Positions 34,945-43,540 of a stretch of DNA of 64,000 nucleotides are shown here, piece after piece. The position numbers and the translations under genes were made by a program. This stretch comes from JBMYTN01 sp049604415 (GTDB taxonomy: Bacteria; Pseudomonadota; Alphaproteobacteria; Rhodospirillales; Rhodospirillaceae): assembly GCA_049604415.1 (NCBI GenBank), contig JBMYTN010000021.1, forward strand, positions 1-64,000, in the 5' to 3' direction. A model generated the notes under the pieces. It was not told the DNA's origin and did no database searches. It worked only from the letters and a program-made list of their open reading frames with translations. Every line of letters begins with the position of its first letter. Positions within the stretch are counted from its first letter, which is position 1.

Positions 34945-37200
34945 GTGCGGTTTCCACTTCAAATCACCCTGTTTGCCATTTTCACCCTTGTGGTCAGCGC
35001 CACGGCCGGGGCGGTGGCTTGGTATGGCTATCGCAGCCATTCCGATGTGGCGGTGGATTCCGCCGAAGCTCTGATCATTGAGGTCAGCGGTAAGATCGAG
35101 GAGCGGGTGTCCTCGCTCTATCGTCCGATGATCGATGCGGCGGTGTTTCTCTCTGGCCTGGATGATTTGTCGCAGTCGCCCAGTGTCGCCCCCCATCCTC
35201 TCACCGGGACCATGCTCGATATCCTCGACAATTTGCCCCAGGTCTCCTCGGTTTATTTCGGCTATATCGACGGGCAGAGTTACCATGTGGTCAGTGTCGG
35301 CGGGCGTGAAGGGGCGCGGCCCGAGGACCTTGGTGCGCCTGAAAATACCCGCTATGCCCTGCGCTGGATTTACACCGGGCGCGATAAGGTGCGCTATTCC
35401 ATGTGGCGCTTCCTTGATGCGGGCCGGGTGATGGTCGCCAGCCGGTTTGACGCTGACGAAGCCTATGATGCCCGCAAGCGGATTTGGTTTAAGGAAGGCT
35501 TGGCCAATGAGGGCATTGTCCGCACCGACCTCTATCCGTTTTATACCCAAAACCTGATCGGCTTCACCGTCGCACGGCGTTTTGACGGCCCCATTCCCGG
35601 GGTGTTTGGCATTGATATCACCATCGAGGCCCTCTCAGAATTCTTGGCCGATCAGCGCTTTGGTGATGACAGCCGGGCCTTCATGTTCGACCCCCAAGGC
35701 CAGTTCACCGGGTTTTATCGCCCCGATGTGGTGATGTATGGCGTCGAAGACGCGGAGACGGGAAACCGACGGGCGGTGAAAATCCAGGACACCAACCATC
35801 AACTGTTCAATGTGATCTATTATATCAGCCGCGCCATGCAGGACATGTCGCCCGAGACCATTCGGGTCAGCGATGGGGTGCGGGACTATATCGGTCGCAT
35901 CACGCCCATGGAAACCGGGCTGGGCAAGATAGAATATTTGGTGGCCATGGTGCCCATGGAAGTCATTCTCGGCGACATTGTCCGGTCCGGTCAGATCACC
36001 CTGATCATCTCGATCATGATTTTGATCCTATCCCTGCCCATTGTGCTGTTGGTCGCCCGCACCGTGGCCAAACCCTTGGGCCGTCTGTCCCAGGAAACCG
36101 CCCGGATCCGCTCCTTCGATCTGGAAGGCGAGGTTGGGATCAAATCCTATGTCCGGGAGATCGACGATCTGGTGCAATCGGTCGCGACCATGAAAACCGG
36201 TTTGCGCTCCTTTGGCAGTTATGTGCCGAAATCCCTGGTCGGTCAGATTGTGAAATCGGAGATTACCCCGGAGATTGGCGGTGAACGGCGCAATATGACG
36301 GTCATGTTCACCGACATTGTTGGCTTCACCACGGTCTCAGAATCCGTCTCTGCCGAGGATCTGGCCGTCGGCTTGTCGGATTATTTCCAGGATGTCGGCT
36401 CCGTCGTGCTGGCCGAACATGGCACCATCGATAAGTTTATCGGCGATTCCGTCATGGCGTTCTGGAACGCACCACTGCCAGCGGACAATCACCCGGCCCT
36501 GGCCTGTCGGGCAGCGATTTTGGCCTGTGGGGCCGCTGCTGCGGGCAATGTCTCGCGCCAGGAGAAAGGACTGCCCGTATTCCAGACCCGCTTTGGCCTC
36601 AATACCGGGGACACCATTGTCGGCAATATCGGCTCCCAGGAGCGGATGGATTACACTGTCATTGGCGGGCCGGTGAATATGGCCGCCCGCCTGGAGGGTC
36701 TGAACAAGGCCTATGGCACCACGGTGTTGATCTCCAACAGTGTGCGCGATGGTCTGGGCGCGGAGTTTCTGGTCCGGTCTATGGATGTGGCCCTGCCCAA
36801 GGGCGCTGTGACCCCCATCGAGGTGTTTGAGCTGATGGGCATGGCCGTGGCCCCAGCCGAACCGGAGACGCCAGACGCTGCTGTTGAGGTTGCTCCGGAT
36901 GCGGAAGCGAGCACCGATACACCTGATTCAGCCAGCACCCTGGAGGGGACCAGTCCTGAGTATCGAATGGCCGGTCAGCAATGCCTGTTGCGGATCTTGC
37001 CGCTGCTGCCGATTTGGGAGCAAATGATCGCCGCCTATCGCGACGCCCGATTTGCCGATTGTGCGGCCTTATTGGCGCAAATGGAGGCCGTCGTCCCCGA
37101 AGACGGCCCGACCCGTTTGTATCGTAGCCGGGTGGATGCCTTGTTGGCCAATCCTCCTGGTCCAGACTGGACGCCCCTGACGGAGTTCTTGTCAAAATGA
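34945..37200 (+). CDS. Membrane class III adenylate/guanylate cyclase with Cache sensor
   Basis: 751 aa, GTG start. TM1 at about residues 5-25, a large periplasmic dCache-like sensor (about 30-345), TM2 at about 350-372, HAMP, then a class III cyclase domain from about residue 440. Catalytic features: metal Asp in VMFTDIVGFTT, KFIGDSVMAFWNAPLPADNH (substrate Lys and second metal Asp), and transition-state Asn/Arg in VNMAARLE. The usual Asp of the VIGDxVN base-recognition motif is Gly here (VIGGPVNM). A low-complexity linker (about 635-670) leads to a helical tail. Its stop overlaps the start of a solute-binding protein gene, suggesting the two act together. Confidence 0.9.
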   Translation: MRFPLQITLFAIFTLVVSATAGAVAWYGYRSHSDVAVDSAEALIIEVSGKIEERVSSLYRPMIDAAVFLSGLDDLSQSPSVAPHPLTGTMLDILDNLPQVSSVYFGYIDGQSYHVVSVGGREGARPEDLGAPENTRYALRWIYTGRDKVRYSMWRFLDAGRVMVASRFDADEAYDARKRIWFKEGLANEGIVRTDLYPFYTQNLIGFTVARRFDGPIPGVFGIDITIEALSEFLADQRFGDDSRAFMFDPQGQFTGFYRPDVVMYGVEDAETGNRRAVKIQDTNHQLFNVIYYISRAMQDMSPETIRVSDGVRDYIGRITPMETGLGKIEYLVAMVPMEVILGDIVRSGQITLIISIMILILSLPIVLLVARTVAKPLGRLSQETARIRSFDLEGEVGIKSYVREIDDLVQSVATMKTGLRSFGSYVPKSLVGQIVKSEITPEIGGERRNMTVMFTDIVGFTTVSESVSAEDLAVGLSDYFQDVGSVVLAEHGTIDKFIGDSVMAFWNAPLPADNHPALACRAAILACGAAAAGNVSRQEKGLPVFQTRFGLNTGDTIVGNIGSQERMDYTVIGGPVNMAARLEGLNKAYGTTVLISNSVRDGLGAEFLVRSMDVALPKGAVTPIEVFELMGMAVAPAEPETPDAAVEVAPDAEASTDTPDSASTLEGTSPEYRMAGQQCLLRILPLLPIWEQMIAAYRDARFADCAALLAQMEAVVPEDGPTRLYRSRVDALLANPPGPDWTPLTEFLSK

Positions 37201-38600
37201 GCCGGTTTGTTGTTGTCCTATCGGCGCTACTCTGCGCCTTGGTGATTGGGTTGGGATCGGGTTCGCTGGCGCTGGCGCAATCGTCATCCCGAGTTCCCAC
37301 CGCCGAGGACCAGGATGTCATCCGCTTGGTGATGACCGAAGAGAATGCGGGCTGGACGGCGGAAACCAAATATCTGCTCAAGGCTTTTGAGATCGCCAAT
37401 CCGATCTATCGGGTCGAATTGATCATCCGCAAGGAAGACGGCTTTGCCAAGTCGATCCGGGAATTGGTTGCGCGGGGGGAAGCGCCGCATCTGATCCTGG
37501 GCCCCTCCACGGAAATCGCCGGGCTCTATCAAACCGGGCATCTCAGCACCCAATCGCCGCGCAATCTCAACCGCGCCTTAGGGGCGGGGGCCTTTTTGCC
37601 GGGACCGCTCCAGGTGTTTCGCGCCGGGCCGCAGAAAGAACTGTTTGGCCTGCCCTATCATGGCTGGGTCCAGGCGATCTGGTATCGCAAAAGCTGGTTC
37701 CAGGCCCTGAAACTGGAACCGCCGACCACCATTGGCGCCTTGGTGCGCGCGGCGGAAACCATCAAAAAGGCCCAGCACGGCATTTACGGCATCGTTATGG
37801 GCAAAGAAGCCGATGTCTACGGCGAACAGAGCTTTTCCATGATTGCCCTGTCTCTCGGCCTGCGGGTGGTGGATGCGGAGGGTGTGCCCAATCTCAACAC
37901 GCCGGAATTCATCGGCGCGCTCAAAATCTTTAAGCGTCTGATCGACACTAGCCCGCCGGAAGCCAACTCCCCGGTGGGGCGGGATTATTATTTCCAGGAT
38001 CGGGTGGGGATGATCGTCTATTCCTCCCACATCATGGATGATCTGGCCCTGTCTTCGGCGGCAGCCCGCTCTTTGACGGGCGACAATTATTCCGACCTGG
38101 AAGGTAAACCGTTTAATCCCAATCTGCTGCCGGATACCGGGATTGTGTCGGCCTTGGAGGGCATTGAAAAAGCGGCCTTTGGCTCGGTGGTCGGCATCGC
38201 TTTTGGCGCGCAGATGGACATGAATGCCCGGCTAGGAGCGGAACGCTTGGCCTGGTATCTGTTGCGCCCCGATGTCCATCTGTCCTGGATCCACAAAGCG
38301 CCCGGCGGGATGTTGCCGACCAAGGGAAGCCTGGCGCAAAACCAGCGTTTCCTGCATGACCTCCAAGGCGTAACCCGGCGCTATGGCTCACAACAGATTG
38401 CTAATTTGATGGAGGGCATGGAGGTTGTCCGCAATCTCCAGCTTGGCCAGGGCAGTGTGGACAATATGGCCGCGCGGATCATGGATGCGGGGATCTTGCG
38501 CCGCATGGTCAAAGCGGTGGCCAGTGGCCGCAGGACCCCGGAAAAGGCGGTTCGGGAAGCCCAATCCGAGGCCATGTTGATCTATCAGTTCTCAAGGTAA
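37197..38600 (+). CDS. Extracellular solute-binding protein, family 1 (sugar type)
   Basis: 467 aa, with signal peptide (FVVVLSALLCALVIGLGSGS, cut near ALA-QS). The fold is that of SBP_bac_1 proteins: AFEIANPIYRVELIIRKEDG, LFGLPYHGWVQAIWYRKSWF and VGRDYYFQDRVGMIVYSSHI. No permease or ATPase follows; instead the ATG overlaps the cyclase stop by 4 nt. So it may present a ligand to the periplasmic Cache domain of the cyclase rather than feed a transporter; this is inference from coupling. Confidence 0.85.
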   Translation: MSRFVVVLSALLCALVIGLGSGSLALAQSSSRVPTAEDQDVIRLVMTEENAGWTAETKYLLKAFEIANPIYRVELIIRKEDGFAKSIRELVARGEAPHLILGPSTEIAGLYQTGHLSTQSPRNLNRALGAGAFLPGPLQVFRAGPQKELFGLPYHGWVQAIWYRKSWFQALKLEPPTTIGALVRAAETIKKAQHGIYGIVMGKEADVYGEQSFSMIALSLGLRVVDAEGVPNLNTPEFIGALKIFKRLIDTSPPEANSPVGRDYYFQDRVGMIVYSSHIMDDLALSSAAARSLTGDNYSDLEGKPFNPNLLPDTGIVSALEGIEKAAFGSVVGIAFGAQMDMNARLGAERLAWYLLRPDVHLSWIHKAPGGMLPTKGSLAQNQRFLHDLQGVTRRYGSQQIANLMEGMEVVRNLQLGQGSVDNMAARIMDAGILRRMVKAVASGRRTPEKAVREAQSEAMLIYQFSR

Positions 38601-38609
38601 AATTTAATT

Positions 38610-39098
38610 TTAAATTGCGGGTTTGAGGGGAAGGAAAATCTCCGTGCGCAATTCCGGTGGCGGCGTGCTGCGCGGATCGTTCAGATATTCCTCGAAGGGC
38701 GGCGCGTCAGCCGGAAACCGGCCTGACTCCGGCAACCAGGTGCCAAACAACCATTCATAGGCCGCAGGCAAGCTGTCATAGGGACCGGTGTGGCTCAGCA
38801 CCGCGCACTCTCCGGCCTGGATGGTGTAGCGCTCCACGCCTGTGGGCAATGTGGCATCCGGCGAGGGCAGGGTGTCACCCAGAACCGCGCAAGCGGCAGC
38901 GCGTAATTGCTCCTTGGGCACCACATCCGGGGCATCAAAATAAACCCCAATAAAGCGGGTACTCGGCCCGACCAAACCCGCCGTGCCAATGCTGACCATC
39001 AGGGTTTCGAAGGCTTTGCCGATATGCATGTAATCTCCGGTGGCGTGAACACAGAGCGCCTCCAGATCGGGTTTGGTTTCAATCGTTATAGGATACAT
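38610..39098 (-). pseudogene. GyrI-like effector domain, 3' part of a broken AraC-type regulator
   Basis: 162-codon open frame encoding a GyrI-like/AraC effector-binding domain (MYPITIETKPDLEALCVHAT, ending LRTEIFLPLKPAI). This domain is commonly the C-terminal half of AraC-type regulators. The N-terminal HTH half lies upstream at 39389-39753, separated by a 274-bp palindromic element. Deleting that element joins the halves in frame (residues RLERNSAMYPI across the junction). The domain may still be translated on its own from the ATG at 39098 (AAGGAA 10 nt upstream), so it could be a stand-alone ligand-binding protein. Confidence 0.8.
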
Positions 39099-39114
39099 GG
39101 CGCTGTTCCTTTCC

Positions 39115-39388
39115 AGAGCCCTGTTCGATCTAATAGGGTCAATTCTGTTTCTCGATTGGGGTGTGCGATCCAGTGGTCAGTCGGTCGCGGAGCGATGCCA
39201 AAGCATCGGTCAAGACCGAATTGCCTCTGGGCGGCCCCCAATCGGAAACCCTGCGGGACGGGTGCATTTGCGCCAATTCCTACGCAAAAGCCCTTGGCCG
39301 TATCTACGGATATGGCCTGCGGACTTCTGCTTGATCTTGCCACAAATGCACTCCGTCAGAATGACTCTATTAGATCAAACAGGGCTCT
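39115..39388 (+). mobile_element. 274-bp palindromic-ended element, copy B
   Basis: Terminal inverted repeats 39115-39147 and 39357-39388 (ends AGAGCCC / GGGCTCT, inner ends ATTCTG / CAGAAT) pair with only a few mismatches. The right half matches copy A (1-114). The core shares blocks such as GGGACGGGTGC with copy C read on the other strand. No open frame of transposase type and no target duplication are visible. It interrupts the AraC/GyrI regulator between its two domains. Confidence 0.85.
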
Positions 39389-39753
39389 AGTCGGGGCAGG
39401 GTAAACACGGCGTGGTGACCGGCGGTGCGATAGGCGCTCGGCGTTTGGCCATAGGCCTGCTGAAAGGCGCGGGAGAAGGCCTGCACCTAGCCATAGCCGC
39501 TGACCTTTGCGATCTCGGCCAGGGGTGTTGTGCTTTGCGATAACTGACCGGCGGCCCGGTGCAGCCGGAGCCGCCGGATGGTCACGCTGAGGGTCTCGCC
39601 GGTGATGCCGTGATAGATCCGATGCCAGTGATGGGGCGAAAAGCAGGCGACCTCAGCGAGGCGGTCCAGGCTCAGATCCTCGTCCAAATGGCTATGGATG
39701 TGGTCAATGACCCGTTGTAGTCGGTCATGATAGGCCGAGTGCCGCCCATCCAT
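39389..39753 (-). pseudogene. AraC-type HTH domain with in-frame amber stop
   Basis: Encodes the double helix-turn-helix of an AraC-family regulator: HLDEDLSLDRLAEVACFSPH, then HWHRIYHGITGETLSVTIRR. After SGYG a TAG codon (39487-39489) replaces the residue, usually Ser, of the conserved second-HTH motif; the frame then continues VQAFSRAFQQAYGQTPSAYR up to the edge of element copy B, where it runs into TAA. So the gene has two lesions, an amber mutation and the element. The truncated 88-aa product would lack the second recognition helix. Confidence 0.88.
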
Positions 39754-39790
39754 GGTGGTGTCTCCATGCTGTTGCCAAGCACAGAAACGC

Positions 39791-39810
39791 TATCACGCTC
39801 CGAAGTGATA
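39791..39810. promoter_or_regulatory. Inverted repeat TATCAC-N8-GTGATA
   Basis: A perfect 6-8-6 inverted repeat about 40 bases ahead of the AraC remnant and behind the nitrogenase-associated gene. It may be an operator of the former regulator. Confidence 0.3.
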
Positions 39811-39850
39811 AATCTTGCGAAGTTGGGGGATGGCGCGGTTCTTAACGACG

Positions 39851-40279
39851 CTAGCCAGCTTTGCCGTGCTCTCGCGGACAGCTTTCCAGATCGCTGTCCT
39901 TTTCGACTGCCGGGGCAAGGCCAACCCAGGCATCGACGGCTTCGGCATCAAAGCCGACCCGGCGTTCCACAATGCCATCAGCGCCCGCGACGGCCATTAA
40001 CGGGCGGCGGATCAGCAGGGGATCAGCGATCATCAGATCCAAGGCAACCGCTGGGATCAGGCTTTCAGGCCGGATGGCACCGGATTTGACCCGAGGGGCC
40101 GCCTTGTTGAACCAGTCCTTGACCGGCAGATCACCGAAAAAGGGTCGCAGGCTTTGCGGTGTCCAGGGCTCGCTGCGCAAATCCTTCGGTTCCAGCTCAT
40201 GTCCGGCCTCGGCCAATAGCTTTTTCTGCCGGGTGTTGTTGATACAGCCGGGTTTTTCGAAAAAGACAACATGGGCCAT
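39851..40279 (-). CDS. Nitrogenase-associated ArsC/Spx-like protein
   Basis: 142 aa thioredoxin-fold protein of the nitrogenase-associated ArsC-like family (TIGR01616 type). N-terminal FFEKPGCINNTRQKKLLAEA carries the family cysteine, then ELEPKDLRSEPWTPQSLRPF and AVALDLMIADPLLIRRPLM (with the ArsC RRP-type motif). It lies 36 nt behind draG and probably belongs to the dra operon, as in other diazotrophs. Its biochemical role is not established. Confidence 0.88.
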   Translation of the reverse strand: MAHVVFFEKPGCINNTRQKKLLAEAGHELEPKDLRSEPWTPQSLRPFFGDLPVKDWFNKAAPRVKSGAIRPESLIPAVALDLMIADPLLIRRPLMAVAGADGIVERRVGFDAEAVDAWVGLAPAVEKDSDLESCPREHGKAG

Positions 40280-40315
40280 GGCGTGGACTCCTCGTAACCT
40301 TTTGCCGCTTAAAGC

Positions 40316-41254
40316 TTAAAAGTCATAGCCGGACAGGGAGAGCAGATTGTCGACCTGGCGCCGGATTTCCCGCTGCGCCTTGGCATCCAGCTTGGTCAGC
40401 CAGCCGCTCGGGATTGCTTCCGCGCCATAAGTCGCGCCGGCCAGCATGCCGACAATGGCTCCGGTGGTGTCCGCATCGCCGCCTTGGTTGACGGTTTGGA
40501 TCAGGCAGCTGGAGAAACTGTCGGAGACAAAGTAATAATGCAGGACCGTCTGCATGGTATCGACCACATAGGCGCTGCTCAGCCCCTTATAGGGCTCGAA
40601 GCGGAAGGTCTTGTGGGCCTCGACCAGCCGATTGGCCTCGTCACGGACTTCGCGCAGGCCCCCGCCAGTGATCAAGCTGTGCAGCATATTGCCCAGCGCC
40701 AATCCGGCTGCATCGGACAGCGGGTGGTTATGGGTGATATGGCCTTGCTGCAGGATCCGTTGCGCCATTAGCTCCGGATCATGGACCGTCGCCAGCACCA
40801 CCGGCAGCAGGCGCATCACCGCGCCATTGCCCGCATCGCCTTCGGAATAGGGCGTTTGGGTGCTGCCATTATTGATATAGCGGCGAATGCCCCGGCGACA
40901 GGTGTTGCCCACATCGGCCGGTTTGGTCCGCAGCCAATCGGCAAAAGCTTCGCAAATGTCAGCCAGATCAAAGCCTTCCTGACGGCACAGGGACTCTCCA
41001 ATTGCCAAGCTCATTTGGGTGTCATCGGTGACTTCGCCGGGCTTTAGTTTCAGCCAGCCGCCACCAATGATCTTGCGATGAATGCCATAGCTGTGGGCGA
41101 TTTCCGACGGTGTCATAAACTCGACGGTCGCCCCCAAGGCATCCCCCACGGCGAGGCCTAAATAGGCCCCCAGCGCGCGGTCATAGATCAGTTCGGATTT
41201 GCTCACCAGGGAGTGTCCCTTGTTGAGGATCGGATGCGGGGGGAGTGCGTTCAT
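40316..41254 (-). CDS. draG: ADP-ribosyl-[dinitrogen reductase] hydrolase
   Basis: Removes ADP-ribose from the regulatory Arg of NifH and so reactivates nitrogenase; Mn-dependent, 312 aa. Metal-binding and catalytic motifs: GDALGATVEFMTPSEI, EVTDDTQMSLAIGESL, RGIRRYINNGSTQTPYSEGD, AGNGAVMRL, and QGGDADTTGAIVGMLAG. It overlaps draT by 4 nt, and the ArsC-like gene follows. Membrane sequestration by AmtB/GlnZ, known in Azospirillum and Rhodospirillum, cannot be seen here. Confidence 0.95.
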   Translation of the reverse strand: MNALPPHPILNKGHSLVSKSELIYDRALGAYLGLAVGDALGATVEFMTPSEIAHSYGIHRKIIGGGWLKLKPGEVTDDTQMSLAIGESLCRQEGFDLADICEAFADWLRTKPADVGNTCRRGIRRYINNGSTQTPYSEGDAGNGAVMRLLPVVLATVHDPELMAQRILQQGHITHNHPLSDAAGLALGNMLHSLITGGGLREVRDEANRLVEAHKTFRFEPYKGLSSAYVVDTMQTVLHYYFVSDSFSSCLIQTVNQGGDADTTGAIVGMLAGATYGAEAIPSGWLTKLDAKAQREIRRQVDNLLSLSGYDF

Positions 41255-42132
41255 GCGTAGCTCACCGATACCTTAAAGTCGCCGCCAATGACCAGATATT
41301 CGCCTTCCCCCTTTAAGGGGTGGGTCGGCAGCAACGTGTTGAAGAAAATCACCTTAGAGGCCGGGACCTTGGCCGTCAGAATGTGATCGCCAAAGCAATC
41401 GGCGACCTCGCGTTCCGAGGAAAAAGACACCAGGCTGTTGAGGCGCGTGACAACGGTCCTTTTATCGATGCGTTCCACCATTTGATGTTCGCTGAAATCA
41501 TTGACCCCGCGATACAGGGTCAGGGCGGACTCGTTATGACCCAGGACGAAGCGTCGCAGGGCCCACTGACAAAACTCATAAACCAGATCAAGCTGCACAT
41601 AGATCGAGTTGTTGTGGAACCGGCTCGACATTTTTTGTTCGACATAGTCCATCCAAGCCGGAGAGGAGAATTTCAGGATCGGCACCCCATGAAAGGTCGG
41701 ATACAGGCCAAACCGGCTTTCCACCCATCCCTTCAAAACAGCCCCTTCCTTACTGTTATTGTCATAGCCCCAACCCCGGAGCAGACGCAGATAGCTGGAG
41801 CGAAACCGCCGCACCGGATCTTTGCCCTGTTTGCGCTTCGATTTCCGCTCTTCCTCCCATTGTTCCGGATCCAGGCCGAACATGGCCTGCATATACATAT
41901 AAAAGGCCTCAGCGGCGGACTTCAGATCCGGAGCCTCGCCAAGCATGGCAAACAGGCTGGGGTTCATTTCCCTGACGCCGGAGATATGCAGCTCCGGAGC
42001 CCCGTCATTGAACTCTGTGCTGGCCAAGACCCCGGTGGGCAGACCCACCAGATTGGTGCTTTGGCCATAAACCGGCAGCATATCCGCCCGTTTTGGCGCG
42101 TGATCATTTTGTTGGGCCGGGGGAGAGGCCAT
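41251..42132 (-). CDS. draT: NAD(+)-dinitrogen-reductase ADP-ribosyltransferase
   Basis: Transfers ADP-ribose from NAD to the NifH Arg after ammonium or darkness/energy signals, shutting off nitrogenase. 293 aa. Family blocks: STNLVGLPTGVLASTEFNDG, YMYMQAMFGLDPEQW, LRLLRGWGYDNNSKEGAVLK, SRFGLYPTFHGVPI and the C-terminal SFSSEREVADCFGD. The ATG at 42132 has AGGACC upstream; an ATG 14 codons earlier is less likely. It is divergent from nifH as in Rhodospirillum and Azospirillum. NifH in this window retains the target Arg. Confidence 0.95.
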   Translation of the reverse strand: MASPPAQQNDHAPKRADMLPVYGQSTNLVGLPTGVLASTEFNDGAPELHISGVREMNPSLFAMLGEAPDLKSAAEAFYMYMQAMFGLDPEQWEEERKSKRKQGKDPVRRFRSSYLRLLRGWGYDNNSKEGAVLKGWVESRFGLYPTFHGVPILKFSSPAWMDYVEQKMSSRFHNNSIYVQLDLVYEFCQWALRRFVLGHNESALTLYRGVNDFSEHQMVERIDKRTVVTRLNSLVSFSSEREVADCFGDHILTAKVPASKVIFFNTLLPTHPLKGEGEYLVIGGDFKVSVSYA

Positions 42133-42232
42133 TCTGAGGGTCCTGCTTAAATAATGTGCGGGGTTAATGCCCACATCAAAACTGCAACAATTTATAGCAG
42201 GGATGGGGGCTAGAAATAAAGTGGAAAAGAAT

Positions 42233-42247
42233 TGCGACTCATTCGCA
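42233..42247. promoter_or_regulatory. Fur-like box TGCGA-N5-TCGCA
   Basis: TGCGACTCATTCGCA is a perfect 5-5-5 inverted repeat resembling iron-control (Fur-type) boxes of the form TGCGAATcATTCKCA. A related imperfect site TGCGACTTAGTCTCA lies at 42300-42314. Both are between draT and nifH; the regulator and target are inferred. Confidence 0.45.
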
Positions 42248-42426
42248 GACTAAGGGTAGGGCCCCATTAGCGCACAATGGCATCACTATTAAATGTAACT
42301 GCGACTTAGTCTCACCTTTGGGAGGGTCTCCTGATCTTGGTCTTTGTGACGGACGGATATCGGCCCAAAGTTGGAAATCGCTAATAACCGTATTTTCTGT
42401 GTGGGATCCTACAGGCTGTCAGGGTT

Positions 42427-42442
42427 TGTCGTGTTTGCGACA
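42427..42442 (+). promoter_or_regulatory. NifA upstream activator site for nifH
   Basis: TGT-N10-ACA (TGTCGTGTTTGCGACA), the NifA consensus, centred about 105 bases upstream of the sigma-54 promoter of nifH, a typical UAS distance. Confidence 0.85.
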
Positions 42443-42532
42443 GGGTGTGTCGCACCGGTCTTTTGGACCAAGTAGCCTCTTAAGGCATTGAATATAAACA
42501 AACATAAAAAAATTATGGGTATTTTTGCGGTT

Positions 42533-42548
42533 TGGCACGCTGCTTGCT
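42533..42548 (+). promoter_or_regulatory. Sigma-54 promoter of nifHDK
   Basis: TGGCACGCTGCTTGCT matches the RpoN consensus TGGCAC-N5-TTGC with invariant GG and GC 10 bases apart. It lies 83 bases upstream of the nifH ATG. An AT-rich stretch (42490-42520) between UAS and promoter could bind IHF. Confidence 0.93.
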
Positions 42549-42630
42549 GCAGGGAGGGCGAGCGTGGCGGGACATCCCACTGGAGACCCCGCCGAAGGGA
42601 ATGTACCCGACCTATCGAAAGGAACTTGAT

Positions 42631-43524
42631 ATGACTGCTTTGCGTCAGATTGCCTTCTACGGCAAAGGCGGTATCGGTAAGTCCACCACCTCCCAGAACA
42701 CCTTGGCCGCCCTGGTCGAGATGGACCAGAAGATCCTGATCGTCGGCTGTGACCCGAAGGCTGACTCCACCCGTCTGATCCTGAACTCCAAGGCTCAGGA
42801 CACCGTGCTGCACCTGGCCGCCGAAGCCGGTTCCGTGGAAGACCTGGAACTCGAAGACGTGCTGAAGATCGGCTACAAGGACATCAAGTGCGTTGAGTCC
42901 GGTGGTCCGGAGCCCGGCGTGGGCTGCGCCGGTCGTGGCGTGATCACCTCCATCAACTTCTTGGAAGAAAACGGCGCCTATGACGACGTTGACTACGTCT
43001 CCTACGACGTGCTCGGCGACGTGGTCTGCGGTGGCTTCGCCATGCCGATCCGTGAAAACAAGGCCCAAGAAATCTACATCGTGATGTCCGGTGAAATGAT
43101 GGCGCTGTACGCCGCCAACAACATCTCCAAGGGCATTCTGAAGTACGCCAACACCGGCGGCGTGCGTCTGGGCGGCCTGATCTGTAACGAACGTCAGACC
43201 GACAAGGAACTGGAACTGTCTGAAGCTCTGGCTGCCAAGCTGGGCTCCAAGCTGATCCACTTCGTGCCGCGCGACAACATCGTGCAGCATGCTGAGCTGC
43301 GTAAGCAGACCGTTCTGCAATACGCTCCGGAGAGCAAGCAAGCTGAAGAATATCGTCAGCTGGCCACCAAGATCCACCACAACTCCGGTCAGGGCGTCAT
43401 CCCGACCCCGATCACCATGGAAGAGCTGGAAGAGATGCTGATGGAATTCGGCATCATGAAGTCCGACGAACAAGCTCTTGCTGAGTTGGAAGCCAAGGAA
43501 GCTGCTGCGGCTGCTGCCAACTAA
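42631..43524 (+). CDS. nifH: Nitrogenase iron protein (dinitrogenase reductase)
   Basis: Fe protein, 297 aa; a homodimer with one [4Fe-4S] that passes electrons to NifDK with ATP hydrolysis. P-loop FYGKGGIGKSTTSQN, cluster ligands in VGCAGRGVIT and VLGDVVCGGFAMPIREN, switch segment CDPKADSTRLIL. The Arg in GCAGRGV is the DraT ADP-ribosylation site, so post-translational control is possible. The ATG at 42631 has AAAGGAAC upstream; frames further up are not family sequence. A strong intercistronic hairpin follows, which in other diazotrophs helps keep nifH mRNA in excess. Confidence 0.99.
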   Translation: MTALRQIAFYGKGGIGKSTTSQNTLAALVEMDQKILIVGCDPKADSTRLILNSKAQDTVLHLAAEAGSVEDLELEDVLKIGYKDIKCVESGGPEPGVGCAGRGVITSINFLEENGAYDDVDYVSYDVLGDVVCGGFAMPIRENKAQEIYIVMSGEMMALYAANNISKGILKYANTGGVRLGGLICNERQTDKELELSEALAAKLGSKLIHFVPRDNIVQHAELRKQTVLQYAPESKQAEEYRQLATKIHHNSGQGVIPTPITMEELEEMLMEFGIMKSDEQALAELEAKEAAAAAAN

Positions 43525-43540
43525 GTCGCCACGTTCGGCG

